From the NCBI GenBank assembly GCA_026419785.1, contig JAODTK010005666.1, forward strand, positions 124,001 through 188,000: a stretch of DNA of 64,000 nucleotides, written 5' to 3'. A model generated the notes under the pieces. The model had not been told where the DNA came from. It searched no databases and saw only the letters and a list, made by a program, of their open reading frames with translations. Position numbers and translations under genes: made by a program. The first letter of the stretch is position 1. Each line of letters begins with the position of its first letter. This document shows, piece after piece, positions 61,655 through 64,000 of the stretch. The stretch comes from Sclerodactyla briareus (Eukaryota > Echinodermata > Holothuroidea > Dendrochirotida > Sclerodactylidae).

Positions 61655-62367
61655 TTGGAGTCGAGTCCAGCCAATCTGAGTCCAAGTTTTCAACATCTGA
61701 GTCAAGTCCGATGCCTTCTGCCTGAGTCCTGGGTCTCTATCAACAACTTGGCATCTTGGCAGAAATATATGGATTAGGTTTTTAACCGCAAGTTAGTCGT
61801 AGTCACCATTCACCAACCCCCCCCCCCCCCCCCCCTCACAAACAGTATATTGTGTATACTGCATAATAATCCCAAAGGAAAATTTCAACAGCTTTCACAC
61901 GGCGTATCTGTTTCAGAGTTGGGAGTCTGCATCGACGGAAACTCATATCAATAGCTATGTAAATATAAATTTGAATGCAGCAGTGCCGAAACTAATAAAA
62001 TGAATGCCGTGAACAACCCATATAATCCTGATCTCCCATGGACCATGATATTTTTCCACACAACAGTTAGCACTTCAAAGTATTTGTTCATTGCATTTCA
62101 GGAACATCACCATTTCCATCGTCTTTTCGCGGACAGGCAACACAGTGTCCGTCGCATGAGGTACCACCTATGCTGATAGTACATTGCCTTTCAAATGTCT
62201 GAATTTCTGCAGCATTCTTTTTAAGTGGTTTTGGGATATTTTTCCACAGTTTTTCATGTGCGGCCTTCGACCTGTACTCAAGCCGACTTTGAGTCATTGA
62301 AGCCCACGTCCAAATCCTTCAAAATCAGTCTCGAGACTGAGACGGGACTTGAGTCCTCCAACACTGG
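61655..62367. mobile_element. TIR element with GAGTC-rich ends (hAT-like)
   Basis: Left GGGTTGGAGTCGAGTCCAG against right CTTGAGTCCTCCAACACTG, mutually inverted; the subterminal parts are rich in GAGTCC and GACTC. The right end CCAACACTG is the inverse of the CAGTGTTGG start at 19915. A run of about 20 C lies at 61817. No transposase was seen and the target duplication is not clear. Confidence 0.5.
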
Positions 62368-62374
62368 AGGATCA

Positions 62375-62705
62375 AACCTATCCAAGGCCCAGCACTGGCT
62401 GACTGGTGCAGACCTGGATGCTACACATTATTGTCAGCTGCGAATTCTTACCAGGTACATGGAATAATGCTTTGACAGAATCGTAATGTGGGGGTGGCCG
62501 TAATCACATGCAGATGGCAACTTGGAAATTGCCTATCACCTCCTTTTCCCCTACTCCAATTCCTCCCCGAGGTGAGTGATAAGGCAAACAGTGATAAGGC
62601 AACAGGTACCAACTTCAAAGTTTCTGCTATTTATGATCAGACAGGGATTCAAATTCTGATCTCCCAACTGTGCCAACCTTCCAGTGCAGGACCTTGCACA
62701 ATGTA
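62375..62705 (-). mobile_element. tRNA-related SINE, copy 3 (minus strand)
   Basis: The reverse complement carries GGTTGGCACAGTTGGGAGAT, then GAATTTGAATCCCTG, GATAGGCAATTTCC, a CCACCCCCACATTA block and GGTAAGAATTCGCAGCTGAC. It aligns block by block with copies 1 and 2. It directly abuts the right end of the TIR element. Confidence 0.65.
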
Positions 62706-63017
62706 AACTCAATATAACTGCTATACATTTCTAAGCAGTGTAGTTCAGCACATTTGTAGGATGGTCTGCCTCCTGCTTTCTTTGGTCCACATTGATACAA
62801 GTACAATGATACCGTGGTTCCACCATGTAAGATGCCTTTATGGCTCGTGTACAGGGGAACACCTCCAGCCTACCCTACGAACCTCATGCACAACCTGGTG
62901 CAACAGACATAGTTCCAGCTCCTTGAAAAAGTTGTTAATTTAGAAACCAATGGACAAATCAAAAATCAAAACCCCACATCCCAAATTTGGGGGGTTCTTG
63001 CATGTTGCCATATTGAG

Positions 63018-64000
63018 TTGAGGTACTTGGCAAGCGAAATGTCATTTTTGACCGAGCACACATTCAACCGTAGTCAACAAAAAGAGGGAGAGTCAGCTGA
63101 TGATTTCATCACTGCCTTATATGGTCTGGTTGACAATTGCAATTATGGTCAACTGAAAGATGAGATGATTCATGACCGAATTGTGGTTGGCATTAGGAAT
63201 CGAAACTATCGGAGGAAACGTTTACAAAATGGATTCCAACTTAACCCTAGAACAGGCCGTCAATAAAGTAAGACACAGTGAGGCCATTAGGCAACAACAA
63301 TCACTGTTACATGGTGCCGACACAGATGAGGGGGAAGGGCGAGCCATCAAATGTGGATGCCGTTAGACAAAGGCACAGCAAATCAAAGGCGAGAGGCGGA
63401 AAGGCTCGTACAAGTAATACCAGGCAACAGAACAAGTGTTCCAAATGCGGACAAAGCCCATGGCACAACAGAGAAGAATGTCCTGCAAAAACACAAAAGT
63501 GCCACAATGTGGTAAAATTGGTCACTACAGTAAAGAGTGTAAGACTAAGAACGTACAGGGTTTAGAAGCTAGCGATCCTGTCCTAAGTGAAGAATTCTCA
63601 ACAGAGGCATTTCGCGGATCGATCCAGTCCAACCGACGTAACGGAGACGAATGGATGATCAACCTGAATGTGTGTGGGACAAGCATCACCTTCAAAATGG
63701 ACACAGGAGCTGATGTTGATGGTAACAGTCACAGCGTATGATAGTCTGGTTGAACCACAAAGCTTGAGGAAGCCAAAAAAGGCTTTGAGCACTCCAAGAA
63801 GGATTCCACTACCCTTGATGGACAAAGTCAGGGAGGAGTTGAACAACATGGAAGCGAATGGAGTAATATCCAAGGTAGACACGCCAACAGACTGGTGTGG
63901 GCAGAATGGTTGTCATACCGAAGCCAATGGGAAAGTTAAATCTGCGTCACCTTACCAAACTCAACGAAGGCGTCTGCAGAGAAACACCCACTACCAGCTG
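63018..64000 (+). mobile_element. Ty3/Gypsy retrotransposon, gag to start of RT, damaged and cut by window edge
   Basis: Gag capsid-like segment EGESADDFITALYGLVDNCN (about 63080-63150) and DEMIHDRIVVGIRN; then LTLEQAVNKVRHSEA in another frame; two CCHC zinc knuckles near 63427-63545 (C-x2-C-x5-H-x4-C, then CGKIGHYSKEC in another frame); a protease active site MDTGADV near 63697; then LMDKVREELNNMEANGVISK near 63820-63880, the start of RT. The gap between protease and RT is far shorter than usual. Several frame changes are present. No LTR or primer site was identified upstream. Confidence 0.85.

Overview
The window is non-coding-dominated animal DNA, most likely from a marine invertebrate deuterostome such as an echinoderm. 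The reasons are long introns with GT/AG splice signals, many AGGCCT/TAGGC-rich stretches, diverged LINE, SINE, hAT-like and Ty3/Gypsy elements, and dense minisatellites. No bacterial-style operon, rRNA or CRISPR array is visible. The taxon is an inference. Many homopolymer runs and ragged repeat periods suggest uncorrected indels from error-prone long reads, so frame breaks in exons cannot be taken as proof of pseudogenes.

The one gene family I recognise is torsin (ER/nuclear-envelope AAA+ ATPase), on the + strand. Paralogue A enters from the left edge: a weak penultimate exon near 579-715 and a clear terminal exon at 1037-1407. Paralogue B has four exon-sized matches in the correct order: Walker A exon 28605-28863, Walker B exon 33591-33773, sensor-I exon 40149-40286, and terminal exon 43089-43409. 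Splice phases join correctly: an AG end plus a C start restores Ser of FLSN, and a G end plus a GT start restores Gly. About 6 kb around and downstream of the terminal exon of A (about 830-6650) is collinear with that of B (about 42800-49800). This indicates an old segmental duplication, later broken up by different insertions in each copy.

Between and beyond the torsin exons lie: a hAT-type MITE with a natural empty site in the other duplicate (2500-2813); an array of about 163-bp units inside a TIR-like element (3281-5524) with diverged relatives at about 7.2-8.1, 26.6-27.2, 33.9-34.5 and 47.0-47.8 kb; a second MITE (10007-10157); unassigned candidate exons at 15.8-18.5 kb; a reverse-oriented minisatellite interrupted by a GGCCTCG-rich element carrying a minus-strand CR1/L2-like LINE (19.85-24.45 kb); a minisatellite split by a LINE fragment and ending at a torsin splice acceptor (32.0-33.59 kb); a 25-bp palindromic minisatellite (35.1-35.9 kb); a dispersed GAAACTTGGTGG-type repeat family (36.8-39.3, 41.4-41.9, 43.7-45.1 and 56.8-57.6 kb); a very large palindrome of the same family (49.8-51.4 kb); and a 600-bp tandem array with nuclear-receptor-like half-sites (51.4-53.6 kb).

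The right end holds further dispersed repeats, a TIR element and a SINE abutting each other (61.65-62.7 kb), and the 5' half of a damaged Ty3/Gypsy element running off the window. Three copies of one tRNA-related SINE family are present (27.2-, 39.6+, 62.4- kb). Apart from torsins and the transposon proteins, I cannot name any gene.
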